64,000 nt of DNA, from assembly GCA_001542995.1 (NCBI GenBank), contig LFLA01000018.1:37501-101500 (forward strand). The letters are read 5' to 3'. The position numbers were made by a program, and so were the translations under genes. This DNA comes from Nitrospina sp. LS_NOB. GTDB lineage: Bacteria; Nitrospinota; Nitrospinia; Nitrospinales; VA-1. A model generated the notes under the pieces. It saw nothing but the letters and a program-made list of their open reading frames with translations, did no database searches and was not told the origin of the DNA. Of this stretch, positions 18,071 to 28,454 are shown piece by piece (positions within the stretch are counted from its first letter, which is position 1; each line of letters begins with the position of its first letter).

Positions 18071-19363
18071 TTATCCTTCCCTTTTTCCCATGGGAACATA
18101 ATCCCTTTCAACGGAACCTGTATACACCTGTCGCGGACGACCAATCCTGAACTGTTTGTCTTCATGAAGCTCTTTCCATTGTGCAATCCAACCTGGTAAG
18201 CGTCCGATCGCGAACATCACCGGAAACATATTGAGGGGAATGTTCAGGGCTCTATAAATCAAGCCTGAATAAAAATCAACATTTGGGTATAGTTTTTTCT
18301 CGATAAAGTAATCGTCCTTGATGGCGATCTCTTCCAGTTTTAATGCAATTTCAAGAAGCGGCTCATTAGTTCCCTGTTTGCTGAAAATTTTATCGGCCAG
18401 TTTTTTGATTATTCGACTACGAGGGTCAAAGTTTTTATAAACCCGGTGCCCGAACCCCATCAACCGAAAAGAATCGTTGGGGTCTTTGGCCTTTTGCACG
18501 TACTTGTTGACATCTCCACCATCATCATGGATGCTTTGCAGCATTTCAATAACGGCCTGGTTGGCACCACCGTGAAGGGGCCCCCACAAGGCATAAATAG
18601 CAGAAGACACGGATGCAAACAGGTTGCACATCGAACTTCCGACCAGGCGGATGGTGCTGGTGGAGCAATTTTGCTCATGGTCGGCGTGCAGAATCAATAA
18701 AACATCCAGAACTTTTGCAGCGTCTTCATCAATTTCATAGGGTTCGCAAGGAAGGGAAAACATCATTTTCAGAAAGTTTGCGGAATAGCTCAGAGTATTA
18801 TCAGGATATTGAAAGGGCTGGCCAATGGATTTTTTATAACTGTATGCCGCAATGGTAGGAAGTTTTGCCATCAGTCTGTGTATGGCGATTTCCACCTCCC
18901 GTTCGTTTCTTACGTCCAGTTCATTTTGGTAAAACGTTGCCAGGGAACCGACGACCGCACTGCACACTGCCATCGGATGTGGGTTGTTGGGAAATCCATC
19001 GTACAGATTCTTAATAGATTCATGAACCATGGAATGGTGTACCAGGTGGTATTGGAAGTAGTCAAGTTGCTCGCGGGTTGGGAGATCACCATATATGAGA
19101 AGACAAGCGGTTTCGATAAAAGAACTTTTCTCGGCGATCTGTTCGATGGGATAGCCCCTGTATAGCAGAACCCCTTTCTCACCATCGAGATAGGTGATCT
19201 GGCTCTGGCAGGAGCCGGTACTCATAAACCCAGGATCAAAAGTGATCAGCCCTGTGGTATTTCTCAGAGTGGAAATATCTATGGCTTTTTCTCCGTAAGT
19301 TCCTTCCAGAATTGGGAACTCATAAGTTTTCCCCTCATAGGTGAGTTTGACAGTTTCCGCCAT
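18071..19363 (-). CDS. gltA: Citrate synthase
   Basis: LITFDPGFMSTGSCQSQITYLDGEKGVLLYRGYPIEQIAE..., LWGPLHGGANQAVIEML, MGFGHRVYKNFDPR. Confidence 0.97.
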   Translation of the reverse strand: MAETVKLTYEGKTYEFPILEGTYGEKAIDISTLRNTTGLITFDPGFMSTGSCQSQITYLDGEKGVLLYRGYPIEQIAEKSSFIETACLLIYGDLPTREQLDYFQYHLVHHSMVHESIKNLYDGFPNNPHPMAVCSAVVGSLATFYQNELDVRNEREVEIAIHRLMAKLPTIAAYSYKKSIGQPFQYPDNTLSYSANFLKMMFSLPCEPYEIDEDAAKVLDVLLILHADHEQNCSTSTIRLVGSSMCNLFASVSSAIYALWGPLHGGANQAVIEMLQSIHDDGGDVNKYVQKAKDPNDSFRLMGFGHRVYKNFDPRSRIIKKLADKIFSKQGTNEPLLEIALKLEEIAIKDDYFIEKKLYPNVDFYSGLIYRALNIPLNMFPVMFAIGRLPGWIAQWKELHEDKQFRIGRPRQVYTGSVERDYVPMGKREG

Positions 19364-19493
19364 GGTTTTCCTCCACTTAGATCGGGTTCAGGGGCTTATA
19401 GGTGTATGAATTGCAAAGACACTGTCACGCTGGTATTATAAACCCTGTTTATCGGGGTTTGGCAGAATTTTTACTTTTTTCAGGGGATTCGAA

Positions 19494-20726
19494 ATGAAAC
19501 GTAACGGACTTTTATATCTGATGATTGCCGGCATCGTTCTGGGAATTTTTTCTGGATGGATGTACGGAACCACGATGCTGGCGGTGGAATGGATTGGCGA
19601 GATGTTTCTGGATGCCCTGAAAATGCTGGTGGTACCGTTAATCATTTCTTCGATGATCGTTGGCATTGCGGGCTTGGGGGATATCAGGAAAGTAGGAAAA
19701 ACCGGCCTTATCGCGTTGGGCTATTTTATGATTACCACTTGCATTGCCGTAGTGATCGGATTGGTGATGGTCAATATTATCGAACCGGGGGTCGCGGTTG
19801 AGATGACTGTGGAACATGTCCCGGAAAAAGTGGCAGGAAAAGAGGCCGTTGGTATCACCGATATTCTTAAAACTTTTATCTCGCCGAACCTGGTGCAATC
19901 CATGGCAAATATGGAAATTCTTCCCCTCATCGTATTTTCGCTGGTGTTTGGTGGGGTTTTAACCACGCTGGGAGAACCGGGCAAACGGGTGATCGATTTT
20001 TTTGATACGGTCAACTCTTCGATTATGAAGATCGTCCATCTGCTGATGTGGTTTGCCCCGCTAGGGGTTTTCGCGTTGATCGCGTCCAAACTGGGCGCTG
20101 CTGGAGGTGGGGATCTGTTTCTGGCAGAGTTGGCAAAAATCGGGAAATATGTCATAACCGTTATCTCCGCGCTTTTGATTCACGGGCTTGTGGTCTTGCC
20201 GATTATTCTCTATATGGTAACCCGGCGGAATCCTATCGCTTATTTTGAAAATGTGGTGGCAGCACTCACCACGGCTTTTTCAACAGCCAGCAGTTCCGCC
20301 ACCTTGCCGGTCACCATCGAGTGCGCCGAGAAAAACAACAAGGTCTCCCGGAAATCCTGTCTTTTTATCCTGCCGTTGGGTGCTACGGTGAATATGGATG
20401 GCACGGCTCTTTATGAATCGATTGCTGCTTTGTTCATAGCACAAATGTTGGGGATTCAACTTGGACTGGGAGAGCAGATGATCGTATTTCTTACGGCAAC
20501 ACTGGCTGCTATTGGAGCGGCGGGAATTCCGGAAGCGGGATTGGTCACCATGGTGATGGTGCTTCAGTCTGTAGGGCTTCCCCTTGAGGGAATCGGCATG
20601 CTTCTTTCGGTGGACTGGTTTCTGGACCGATGCAGGACCACTATTAATGTTTGGGGCGACTCTATTGGTGCCGGCGTGGTAGACACTTTGGAAGAAAAGT
20701 GGGTAGAGAGAGGAGGAAAGACTTGA
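19494..20726 (+). CDS. Dicarboxylate/amino acid:cation symporter (DAACS)
   Basis: AFSTASSSATLPVTIECAE, LPLGATVNMDGTALYE, AAGIPEAGLV. Confidence 0.95.
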   Translation: MKRNGLLYLMIAGIVLGIFSGWMYGTTMLAVEWIGEMFLDALKMLVVPLIISSMIVGIAGLGDIRKVGKTGLIALGYFMITTCIAVVIGLVMVNIIEPGVAVEMTVEHVPEKVAGKEAVGITDILKTFISPNLVQSMANMEILPLIVFSLVFGGVLTTLGEPGKRVIDFFDTVNSSIMKIVHLLMWFAPLGVFALIASKLGAAGGGDLFLAELAKIGKYVITVISALLIHGLVVLPIILYMVTRRNPIAYFENVVAALTTAFSTASSSATLPVTIECAEKNNKVSRKSCLFILPLGATVNMDGTALYESIAALFIAQMLGIQLGLGEQMIVFLTATLAAIGAAGIPEAGLVTMVMVLQSVGLPLEGIGMLLSVDWFLDRCRTTINVWGDSIGAGVVDTLEEKWVERGGKT

Positions 20727-21096
20727 TCACATTGGCGTTGGTGGGAATCATCGCAGGTATTCTTTCTTCGGGGTCCGGACTGGGCGGGGGGTTTCTGGTG
20801 GTTCCTCTGCTGATTTTTCTGGGCCAGGAAGCTAAACTGGCGGTAGGCACATCCTTTGTTTTTATTTTAATGGTGGCGATATCTTCTGTTCTAGCGCATT
20901 ACAGGTTAGGAAATATCGACATTAAAACAGGACTGGTTATGGCTTTAGGCGGCGTTATCGGCGCGCAAATCGGGCCACATTTATTGCAACACCTTTCCGA
21001 TCAGAATTACAAACGTATATTTTCCGTGCTTTTGGTAATCACGGCAGTCTGGCTTTTCGCCAGCACCTTTACCAGTTCTAAAGGATAGATCAGGAA
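20665..21096 (+). repeat. 432-bp direct repeat, copy 1
   Basis: Aligns ungapped to 26986..27417 (constant offset 6321) with about 9 mismatches by eye. Confidence 0.93.
20723..21088 (+). CDS. TauE/SafE-family half-size membrane protein, copy 1 (TTG start)
   Basis: LITLALVGIIAGILSSGSGLGGGFLVVPLLIFLGQEAKLAVGTSFVFI...; glycine-rich TSUP motif; only about 121 aa. Confidence 0.75.
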   Translation: MITLALVGIIAGILSSGSGLGGGFLVVPLLIFLGQEAKLAVGTSFVFILMVAISSVLAHYRLGNIDIKTGLVMALGGVIGAQIGPHLLQHLSDQNYKRIFSVLLVITAVWLFASTFTSSKG

Positions 21097-21227
21097 TAGT
21101 ATTCTATTTATTACCCCCGCTGATTAAAACCCCGGCATCATGTCAGGTTTTTAGCGCAAAAGAATTTTCCGTAGCCTGCAACGGGGGTTGCCTTTTGTAC
21201 CCTCTTTTTTTAAGAGGAAGCCATGCC

Positions 21228-21306
21228 CGTCATTGCGAACAAAGTGAAGCAATCCAGACATGAAAATTCTGGATCGCCACACTCCTTGCAGTCGTTCGCG
21301 ATGACA
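21228..21306. repeat. Imperfect palindromic REP/MITE-like element (CGTCATTGCGA... family)
   Basis: cgtcattgcgaacaaagtgaagcaatccaga...tctggatcgccacactccttgcagtcgttcgcgatgac. Confidence 0.6.
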
Positions 21307-21393
21307 ACTCGTGCCTCGGTTTGACTTTTAACCCCCCGCTGTGTACCTTTGACCAGATTGCCAAAATTTTTTGACAGATTTTGAGGTAGTTTA

Positions 21394-21945
21394 ATGACAG
21401 CTTTCCAAAAGATACTGACAACTCTATTATTTATAGCTCTTATTGGTCTTATTTGGTTATTCATAACCAGCTTGATGGTAGCAGACCCAGGAATAACTGC
21501 TGCAATTATTGCAGCTCTTATTGCTGTTGCTGGAGGAATATTTTCCCACAATCAAACACAAAAACGGGAAATTAAGGCTAGGCACTTTACTGAGAAGAAA
21601 AAGGCTTATATGTTGTTCACAGATTTAATGTTTAAAATCATATTGTCTGTTAAAAATGGAACCCAAGTTGCTCAAAAGGATTTGGAAAAAGGAATGATGG
21701 CCTTTAAAAGAGAACTTCTGATTTGGGGAGATCAGGATGTTTTGCAGACTTGTGAAAAATATGAGCAAATTGCCGCAAATAAACCAGAACCCAGAGAAAT
21801 ATTATTGGCCACAGACGAATTATTGCGGGCTATGAGAAAAGATTTAGGGCATGATGATTCGCAGTTAAAACCTTTTGATCTAGTGTCAACGTGTATCGTT
21901 GCCACAGATAAGGAAAAATTATTCGCTCCAAATAAAGAAAATTGA
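21394..21945 (+). CDS. Hypothetical membrane protein
   Basis: Two N-terminal hydrophobic segments then a soluble helical domain; 183 aa; within the island. Confidence 0.6.
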   Translation: MTAFQKILTTLLFIALIGLIWLFITSLMVADPGITAAIIAALIAVAGGIFSHNQTQKREIKARHFTEKKKAYMLFTDLMFKIILSVKNGTQVAQKDLEKGMMAFKRELLIWGDQDVLQTCEKYEQIAANKPEPREILLATDELLRAMRKDLGHDDSQLKPFDLVSTCIVATDKEKLFAPNKEN

Positions 21946-21999
21946 TTCAAATAGTTTTGGAGAAGATTAATAAAAAAACCTTAGAAAGTAAGCTGATTT

Positions 22000-24900
22000 A
22001 TGCCCGACCTGACCCGCCTGGAAGAATTGGTGAAAACTTTTGACAGAAACCGCGCAGCCTATTTGTCGGGTAAATTTAATGAAGCCCAGGTGCGTGTGCA
22101 ATTCATCAACCCGTTTTTCGAACTGCTTGGCTGGGATGTTAATAACAAACAGGGATATGCCGAGTCCTACAAAGATGTTTACCACGAAGACGCTGTATCG
22201 ATAAAAGGGGCAACCAAAGCCCCGGACTATGCGTTTCGTATTGGCGGGACTCGTAAATTTTTTCTCGAAGCCAAGAAGCCTTCTATTAATATCAAGGGAG
22301 ACCCATAATATCAAGGGAGACCCAGGCCCCGCTTTTCAACTTCGGCGCTACGGCTGGTCGGCCAAACTGCCTCTCAGCATTCTCACCGACTTTGAAGAAT
22401 TTGCTGTTTACGATTGCAGTGTAAAACCCAACCAGAAAGACAAATCATCCAAAGCTCGGACCATATATTGGACCTACGACCAATATCTCGATAATTGGGA
22501 CGAAATCAGTTCTATTTTCTCCCGCGAGGCCGTTCTCAAAGGGTCGTTTGATAAATATGCCGATTCGCAGAAAGCCAAACGCGGAACAGCTGTAGTGGAT
22601 AATGCTTTTCTCAGTGAAATAGAAGGCTGGCGGGACAGTCTGGCTCGTAACCTTGCTCTCCGCAATCCGGCCCTGACTCAACGCGAACTCAATTTTTCTG
22701 TTTTAAGAATCATCGACCGGATTATTTTCCTGCGAATGTGTGAGGACAGGGAAATAGAGCCTTACGGACAATTGCAAAGCCTGCTTAACGGAACTCAGGT
22801 TTATCCCCGTCTCACCCAATACTTCAGAAGTGCAGACGATAAATATAACTCCGGCCTGTTCCATTTTAAAAATGAAAAAAGCCGTCCCACAGAGCCCGAT
22901 GAGCTGACTCTGGGACTCAAGATAGACGACAAAATCCTTAAAGATATTTTTAAGACTGTTTATTACCCTGAGAGTCCATACGAATTTTCGGTGTTCCCCA
23001 CAGAGATTCTGGGCCAGGTTTACGAACAATTTCTGGGCAAGGTCATCACCCTCACCAAGGGACACAAAGCTAAAATTGAAGAAAAGCCGGAAGTTAAAAA
23101 AGCCGGTGGTGTCTATTACACGCCAAAATATATTGTCGATTACATCGTTGAACAAACTATCGGGAAATTGCTCGAAGGCAAAAAGCCCGGCTCCAGGGCG
23201 GTTAAAGATTTAAAAGTGTTGGACCCGGCTTGCGGCTCCGGTTCATTCCTGCTGGGAGCCTATCAATATATTCTCATCTGGTATCGTGACCAGTATGTGA
23301 AAGCCGGGCCGGAAAAACACAAGAAGGTTTTGTATCAGGGGCAGGGCGGTGAATGGCGGCTGACCACGGCAGAGCGAAAGCGTATTCTCCTGCAACATAT
23401 TTATGGCGTGGATATCGATATTCAGGCGGTGGAAACCAGCAAACTTTCACTATTGTTGAAAGTTCTCGAAGGCGAGTCCGGAGAAACGCTTAAACGGCAA
23501 CTGGCCCTGTTTAAAGAACGGGCCTTGCCGGATTTAGGCAACAACATCAAATGCGGCAATTCGTTGATCGGTCCAGACTTTTATGACGGCCAGCAAATGG
23601 GCATGTTTGATGAAGAGGAACAATATCGCATCAACGTCTTCGACTGGCAGGCCGAGTTCCCTGAGATCATGAAAACCGGTGGCTTCGATGCGGTGATCGG
23701 CAACCCGCCTTATGTTCGCCAGGAAACATTGGGCAGGGACAAGGAATATTTTCAAAAGAAGTTCAAGGTGTATCACGGCATGGCAGACCTTTATGCCTAC
23801 TTCATCGAGAAAGGGATATCGCTGGTAAAAAAAGACGGCTATTTTTCCTATATTGTTTCCAATAAATGGATGCGGGCCAATTATGGCGAGGCTCTACGAG
23901 TATGGCTCAAGAAGCAATGCATCGAAGAAATAGTGGATTTCGGTGATCTTCCCGTTTTTCAAAAAGCCACGACCTACCCCTGCATCCTTAGAGTTTTAAA
24001 CGATAAGGCAAAAGGGAATATTCAAGTGACAGAAGTAAGAAACCTGGATTTCATAAAGTTGGATGAGTATGTACTGGAAAAGCAATATGCTATTGAACGC
24101 CAATCTTTAAATGGGCAGGGCTGGTCATTGGCCAATAAGAAAACTCAAGCGCTGTTGGCCAAATTAAAGACAAAGGGTAAACCTTTGGGCGAATATGTAA
24201 AGGGGAAAATTTATCGCGGGGTTCTCACTGGGCTCAATAAAGCCTTTGTTATTGATAACGAAACGAGGAAACGGTTAATTGCGGAAGACTCTAAGAGTGA
24301 GGAGCTTATCAAACCATTTTTGGCTGGGCGAGATGTTAGGCGCTATAAACCGTTGATATGTGATAAATATTTAATTTTTGCTCGACGTGGGGTAGATATA
24401 AAAAAATACCCTTCCATTGAAAAATATTTATCACAATACAAAAATCAACTTACTCCAAAGCCTAAAGACTGGAAACCTAAGAATAAGGATGATAAATGGA
24501 AAGGAAGGAAGACAGGAACCTACAAGTGGTATGAAATTCAAGATGCGGTTGACTACCATTTAGAGTTTGAAAAGCCGAAGATAATCATTCCGGCTATCGT
24601 GCAAAAGGCTTCTTATGCTTTTGATCAAACAGGGTTTTACTCCAACGACAAAACATCGATTATTTCAGTGGATGATTTTTATTTACTAGGGATTTTGAAT
24701 TCCAAGGTTTTAGATTTTTTCTTGCACTCTATAGCGTCAACCAAGCAAGGTGATTATTTTGAATATAAGCCCATGTATGTGGAACAGCTCCCCATTCCAC
24801 AATTGACTTTAAGTAAGAGTAAAGGCAAAGAAATGGTCGAGTTGGTAGAGAACATGATGGACTTAAGCAAAAGATTGGCTGACACCAAAACCGGGCATGA

Positions 24901-25018
24901 TAAAACGGTTTTGCAACGCCAGATTGATGCCACTGATAAGCAAATCGACCAACTGGTTTACGATCTTTATGAGTTGACGGAAGCAGAAATAAAAATTGTT
25001 GAAGAGGGTGTGAAGTGA
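22000..25018 (+). pseudogene. Type IIG restriction-modification enzyme (nuclease-methyltransferase-specificity), frameshifted by a 19-bp tandem duplication
   Basis: ORFs 22000..22308 and 22229..25018 join: DYAFRIGGTRKFFLEAKKP (PD-(D/E)XK-like), VLDPACGSGSFLLGAY, GNPPYVRQ. Removing one 19-bp copy leaves a 3000-bp in-frame ORF. Confidence 0.88.
22287..22324 (+). repeat. Perfect 19-bp tandem duplication
   Basis: taatatcaagggagaccca at 22287..22305 and 22306..22324; introduces TAA. Confidence 0.98.
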
Positions 25019-25134
25019 ACCGAGCAGGGCGAATAGGCAGGGTAGGCTCGGCAAGTGGTGAATCACCCCACAACTTGTAGTCAATAGTGAACTTGATCCC
25101 TCGACTCGACGACCCCTCGATTGGGTGATCCGGA

Positions 25135-25755
25135 ATGGGATTATCAATGAAAGTTCTATCTGAAATCGTAGCATTGATATGTGTAGTTATTTCAGGCCTT
25201 TGGCTATATTCTCAACCGGGGTACGAAGCGTTCTTGGTATTTATTGCTGCAATAAGCACCATTTCAAGGTTGGCATATACTCGTTTTAAAAACCGTGATC
25301 GAACAATATTTTTCGGTCGAATACTAAATCCTCTTATGGATTGGAAGGAAAAACGAACACCTCTCAATTCAATTTCATTTGACACGATTTCAAAAGCCAA
25401 AGCTATTCACCATGAAATTAATGTGTGGCGAATATGGGATGGAAATGAGCATACCGAGAGACTTGAATTACGTTATAGAAAAGGACGGAGTTCGTGGTTA
25501 ACATTAATTTGGTTTGTTGGTCATACTGTTAAAATGGAAACAAAAGATATTAATGGAGATGGCAATCCAGAATTATTAGTTACTTATCATTGCGGGGCGC
25601 ATACCAAAGTAATAAATATATTTAGAGTTGGCTATAGTGGATTTCTTGAACACATTCCCGGTTCAGAAATAGGTAGCGATTTTTGTTCAATAAATGTGGA
25701 GGATCGGGATGGTGACGGAAAGTGCGAAGTTTATGCCAAGAATAAAAACTGGTAA
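25135..25755 (+). CDS. Hypothetical membrane-anchored protein with FG-GAP/VCBS-like Asp-rich repeats
   Basis: N-terminal TM segments; DINGDGNPELLVTYHC and VEDRDGDGKCEVYAK. Confidence 0.6.
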   Translation: MGLSMKVLSEIVALICVVISGLWLYSQPGYEAFLVFIAAISTISRLAYTRFKNRDRTIFFGRILNPLMDWKEKRTPLNSISFDTISKAKAIHHEINVWRIWDGNEHTERLELRYRKGRSSWLTLIWFVGHTVKMETKDINGDGNPELLVTYHCGAHTKVINIFRVGYSGFLEHIPGSEIGSDFCSINVEDRDGDGKCEVYAKNKNW

Positions 25756-25935
25756 GATTTTGATTCTAACAAAGAAGCAATAGAAGAGGTTCATATTTAC
25801 AACGAAGAATGTTTTAAAAAATCAGAAGAGTGAGGGCCAGCCCAATGGTGGGGTCACCCATTAGCAGACTCCGTGTCAACAGGCAAACTTATGCCTATCC
25901 TAATCAAGGGGTCATCAAGGGGCCATTGAGTTGAG

Positions 25936-26975
25936 GGGTCAAGTCCACTATTGGCCATAAGTTGCTTTTAAGGTGTCGTATTGTTTCTTCAATGTCTTAT
26001 CCGATTTCAATTTCTTTTGAAAATTCAAACAATGCGCACCTACCGTCCGGTAGGATTTGTAACCGAAATTAAATCCGATTTCTGAAAGTTTCAGACCGGA
26101 TAAATCTTTTGACAAGGCCAGGGCAGCTTGACGGGCTGTATTGGAGGTGCCGCGGTTGCCTTTCAAAAGCTCTACTTCTTTCACCTTAAATAAACTGCAT
26201 ATATCCCGCTTGATCAGCTTTATAAGTTTTTCTCCTCTTATTTGAATTCCTTCTTTCACCTCAATGTCCGAAAAAGAATAGTTCAGGATATATTTTTCTT
26301 TAATACGTTCTACAAAATCTGAATCACCCAAAATGCTCCCCTGTTTCTTTGAATTATAAAACTTCTCCACCGCCTCACCCCCTTGTTCGACCATGAATCG
26401 TTTGTACAACTCTATAGCTTTCCGGCGACGGGGAGAAAAATACTTCAAGCCAAAATTCACATCCAATCCTGAAATGGATTCTTTTCCACCAATGTAAGCC
26501 TTATGACTGCTCCATTTAAATTGACTCAAACGATCAACCATTTTTGCCTTTATAGGATTATTGTGAATATATCGCACCACCTCAATCAGATAGGAATCTT
26601 CCTGCACCAAGATGCCCTTATAACGCCCACGAAACAAAGGACCATCCCGACTATGCCCCCGATTAAATCGCTGCGTGTATACACCATTCAGATGCCTCAT
26701 GAAACGGGAGAGGTTCCCAGAAGGCGTACGAATCAGGAGATGGTAATGATTTGGCATCAAACAATAGGCATACGCGATCACATTGAAGAGGCGGCAGGCT
26801 TCTTCCAACGTAAGGAGAAACGTCTCATAGTCCTGCTTATTCACGAATATACGCTTCTGATTCAACCCGCGATTCATCACGTGGTAAACCGCATCGGCAT
26901 ACTCTATGCGTAAAGGTCGGCTCATCCTGCAATACTATCCGAATCCCCACTTACCGTCAATAGTGGACTTGACCC
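25936..26975. mobile_element. RAYT-type element bounded by 18-bp perfect inverted repeats
   Basis: GGGTCAAGTCCACTATTG at 25936..25953 and its reverse complement CAATAGTGGACTTGACCC at 26958..26975 flank the transposase gene. Confidence 0.75.
25948..26925 (-). CDS. REP-associated tyrosine transposase (Y1_Tnp) with DnaA-like C-terminal region
   Basis: MSRPLRIEYADAVYHVMNRGLNQKRIF...AYCLMPNHYHLLIRTP (HUH) ...FRGRYKGILVQEDSYLIEVVRYIHNNPIKA. Confidence 0.95.
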   Translation of the reverse strand: MSRPLRIEYADAVYHVMNRGLNQKRIFVNKQDYETFLLTLEEACRLFNVIAYAYCLMPNHYHLLIRTPSGNLSRFMRHLNGVYTQRFNRGHSRDGPLFRGRYKGILVQEDSYLIEVVRYIHNNPIKAKMVDRLSQFKWSSHKAYIGGKESISGLDVNFGLKYFSPRRRKAIELYKRFMVEQGGEAVEKFYNSKKQGSILGDSDFVERIKEKYILNYSFSDIEVKEGIQIRGEKLIKLIKRDICSLFKVKEVELLKGNRGTSNTARQAALALSKDLSGLKLSEIGFNFGYKSYRTVGAHCLNFQKKLKSDKTLKKQYDTLKATYGQ

Positions 26976-26985
26976 TTTATTAGCT

Positions 26986-27417
26986 TTGGTGCCGGCGTGG
27001 TAGACACTTTGGAAGAAAAGTGGGTAGAGAGAGGAGGAAAGACTTGATCACATTGGCGTTGGTGGGAATCATCGCAGGTATTCTTTCTTCGGGGTCCGGA
27101 CTGGGCGGGGGGTTTCTGGTGGTTCCTCTGCTGATTTTTCTGGGCCGGGAGGCTAAACTGGCGGTAGGCACATCCTTTGTTTTTATTTTAATGGTGGCGA
27201 TATCTTCTGTTCTGGCGCATTACAGGTTAGGAAATATCGATATTAGAACAGGACTGGTTATGGCTTTGGGCGGTGTTATCGGCGCGCAAATCGGGCCACA
27301 TTTGTTGCAACACCTTTCCGATCAGAATTACAAACGTATATTTTCCGTGCTTTTGGTAATCACGGCGGTCTGGCTTTTCGCCAGCACCTTTACCAGTTCT
27401 AAAGGATAGATCAGGAA
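26986..27417 (+). repeat. 432-bp direct repeat, copy 2
   Basis: Near-identical to 20665..21096, including the last codons of the upstream symporter gene. Confidence 0.93.
27044..27409 (+). CDS. TauE/SafE-family half-size membrane protein, copy 2 (TTG start)
   Basis: Differs from copy 1 only at GQEAK/GREAK and DIKT/DIRT. Confidence 0.72.
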   Translation: MITLALVGIIAGILSSGSGLGGGFLVVPLLIFLGREAKLAVGTSFVFILMVAISSVLAHYRLGNIDIRTGLVMALGGVIGAQIGPHLLQHLSDQNYKRIFSVLLVITAVWLFASTFTSSKG

Positions 27418-27821
27418 CCGCGTACCAGCCGGACGGCAAAGGGGCCTTCCCCAAATTTATTGATCCAACTGGAACGGCCTTTGACCAGGCTGAACATCAT
27501 GGCACGATCTCCATTAACGGTGTCAGTCCAGGTGCAATCCGCACCTTTGGGCTCGAACTCTGCGGGGATATGAATTTCATTATTTCCAAAATCCCGCTGG
27601 CTGAAACTTTTGTCAAAAATAGTTTTCATATCTTCCAGTTTTGGAACCCTCCAGTCGTTAAAACCACCAAAGTTTTCCGCATTTTTTTCTTCGGCAAATT
27701 TCATGGCTTTTTCCAGATGAATCCATTTGCCTATCATCTGCCGCGAGTCTTTTTTAAACCAGGTCAGGCCGGTTTGGCTATCTGTGATGGTATCGTTTCC
27801 ATTGTCGATGAATCTAGACAT
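27411..27821 (-). CDS. DUF1566 (Lcl C-terminal) domain-containing protein
   Basis: FIDNGNDTITDSQTGLTWFKK...GGFNDWRVPKLEDMKTIFD...AVRLVRGS. Confidence 0.85.
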   Translation of the reverse strand: MSRFIDNGNDTITDSQTGLTWFKKDSRQMIGKWIHLEKAMKFAEEKNAENFGGFNDWRVPKLEDMKTIFDKSFSQRDFGNNEIHIPAEFEPKGADCTWTDTVNGDRAMMFSLVKGRSSWINKFGEGPFAVRLVRGS

Positions 27822-27920
27822 GGTGAACCTCGTGAAATTTATGATCGTTGAAGAATCATTATAACAGAATTCCGTTTAGGCAGAGAGCTGGCTTCTTTTG
27901 AGGGGCGGGCGTAAGAATAA

Positions 27921-27954
27921 AAAAAACCGATAGAATAAGTTCTATCGGTTTTTT
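27921..27954. terminator. Bidirectional Rho-independent terminator
   Basis: AAAAAACCGATAGAA-taag-TTCTATCGGTTTTTT. Confidence 0.85.
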
Positions 27955-27986
27955 ACCTCAGGTGAGGTTTGAAACTTTTTTATGCT

Positions 27987-28454
27987 TTACTTGACAGACT
28001 GGTTCATGGTCGCATGGTCTACTTCGCAACCAGCTTGAGAGACCAGATTTTCTTCCATGTAACCCTTGCGACTATTCATTTGCTTAAAATAAGAGTCGTC
28101 AGAGTTGTCTCCACGGCAGTCACCAGGTACCAAGCTAACAACAACACCCGCATCTTCTACGGATCTCCACTGTTTCCAGGATTGCTCGCTCTGGGAAGAG
28201 CCGAACTGATAATCCTGGTTCACACCAGAGGTATCGGCCCGGGATGATCCTGCACCAGAGGACAGGTTGACTGTGTTGGTCAAGATTCTGTCATGGGCAC
28301 CCATTTGCATCATGGTCTGTCCAACACCCATTACGCTGGCATCTACTTGTCCCTGATAGTAAGCACCAGGAACGACGTCATCGGCACTGGCACTCAATGC
28401 TGTGAACCCAACAAATGCACATACTGCTACGAACAAAATTGCTTTCCTCATCAC
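27987..28454 (-). CDS. Secreted hypothetical protein, paralogue 1
   Basis: Signal peptide; DDVVPGAYYQGQVDASVMGVGQTMMQMGA...SLVPGDCRGDNSDDSY shared with 29301..29762. Confidence 0.75.
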   Translation of the reverse strand: MMRKAILFVAVCAFVGFTALSASADDVVPGAYYQGQVDASVMGVGQTMMQMGAHDRILTNTVNLSSGAGSSRADTSGVNQDYQFGSSQSEQSWKQWRSVEDAGVVVSLVPGDCRGDNSDDSYFKQMNSRKGYMEENLVSQAGCEVDHATMNQSVK

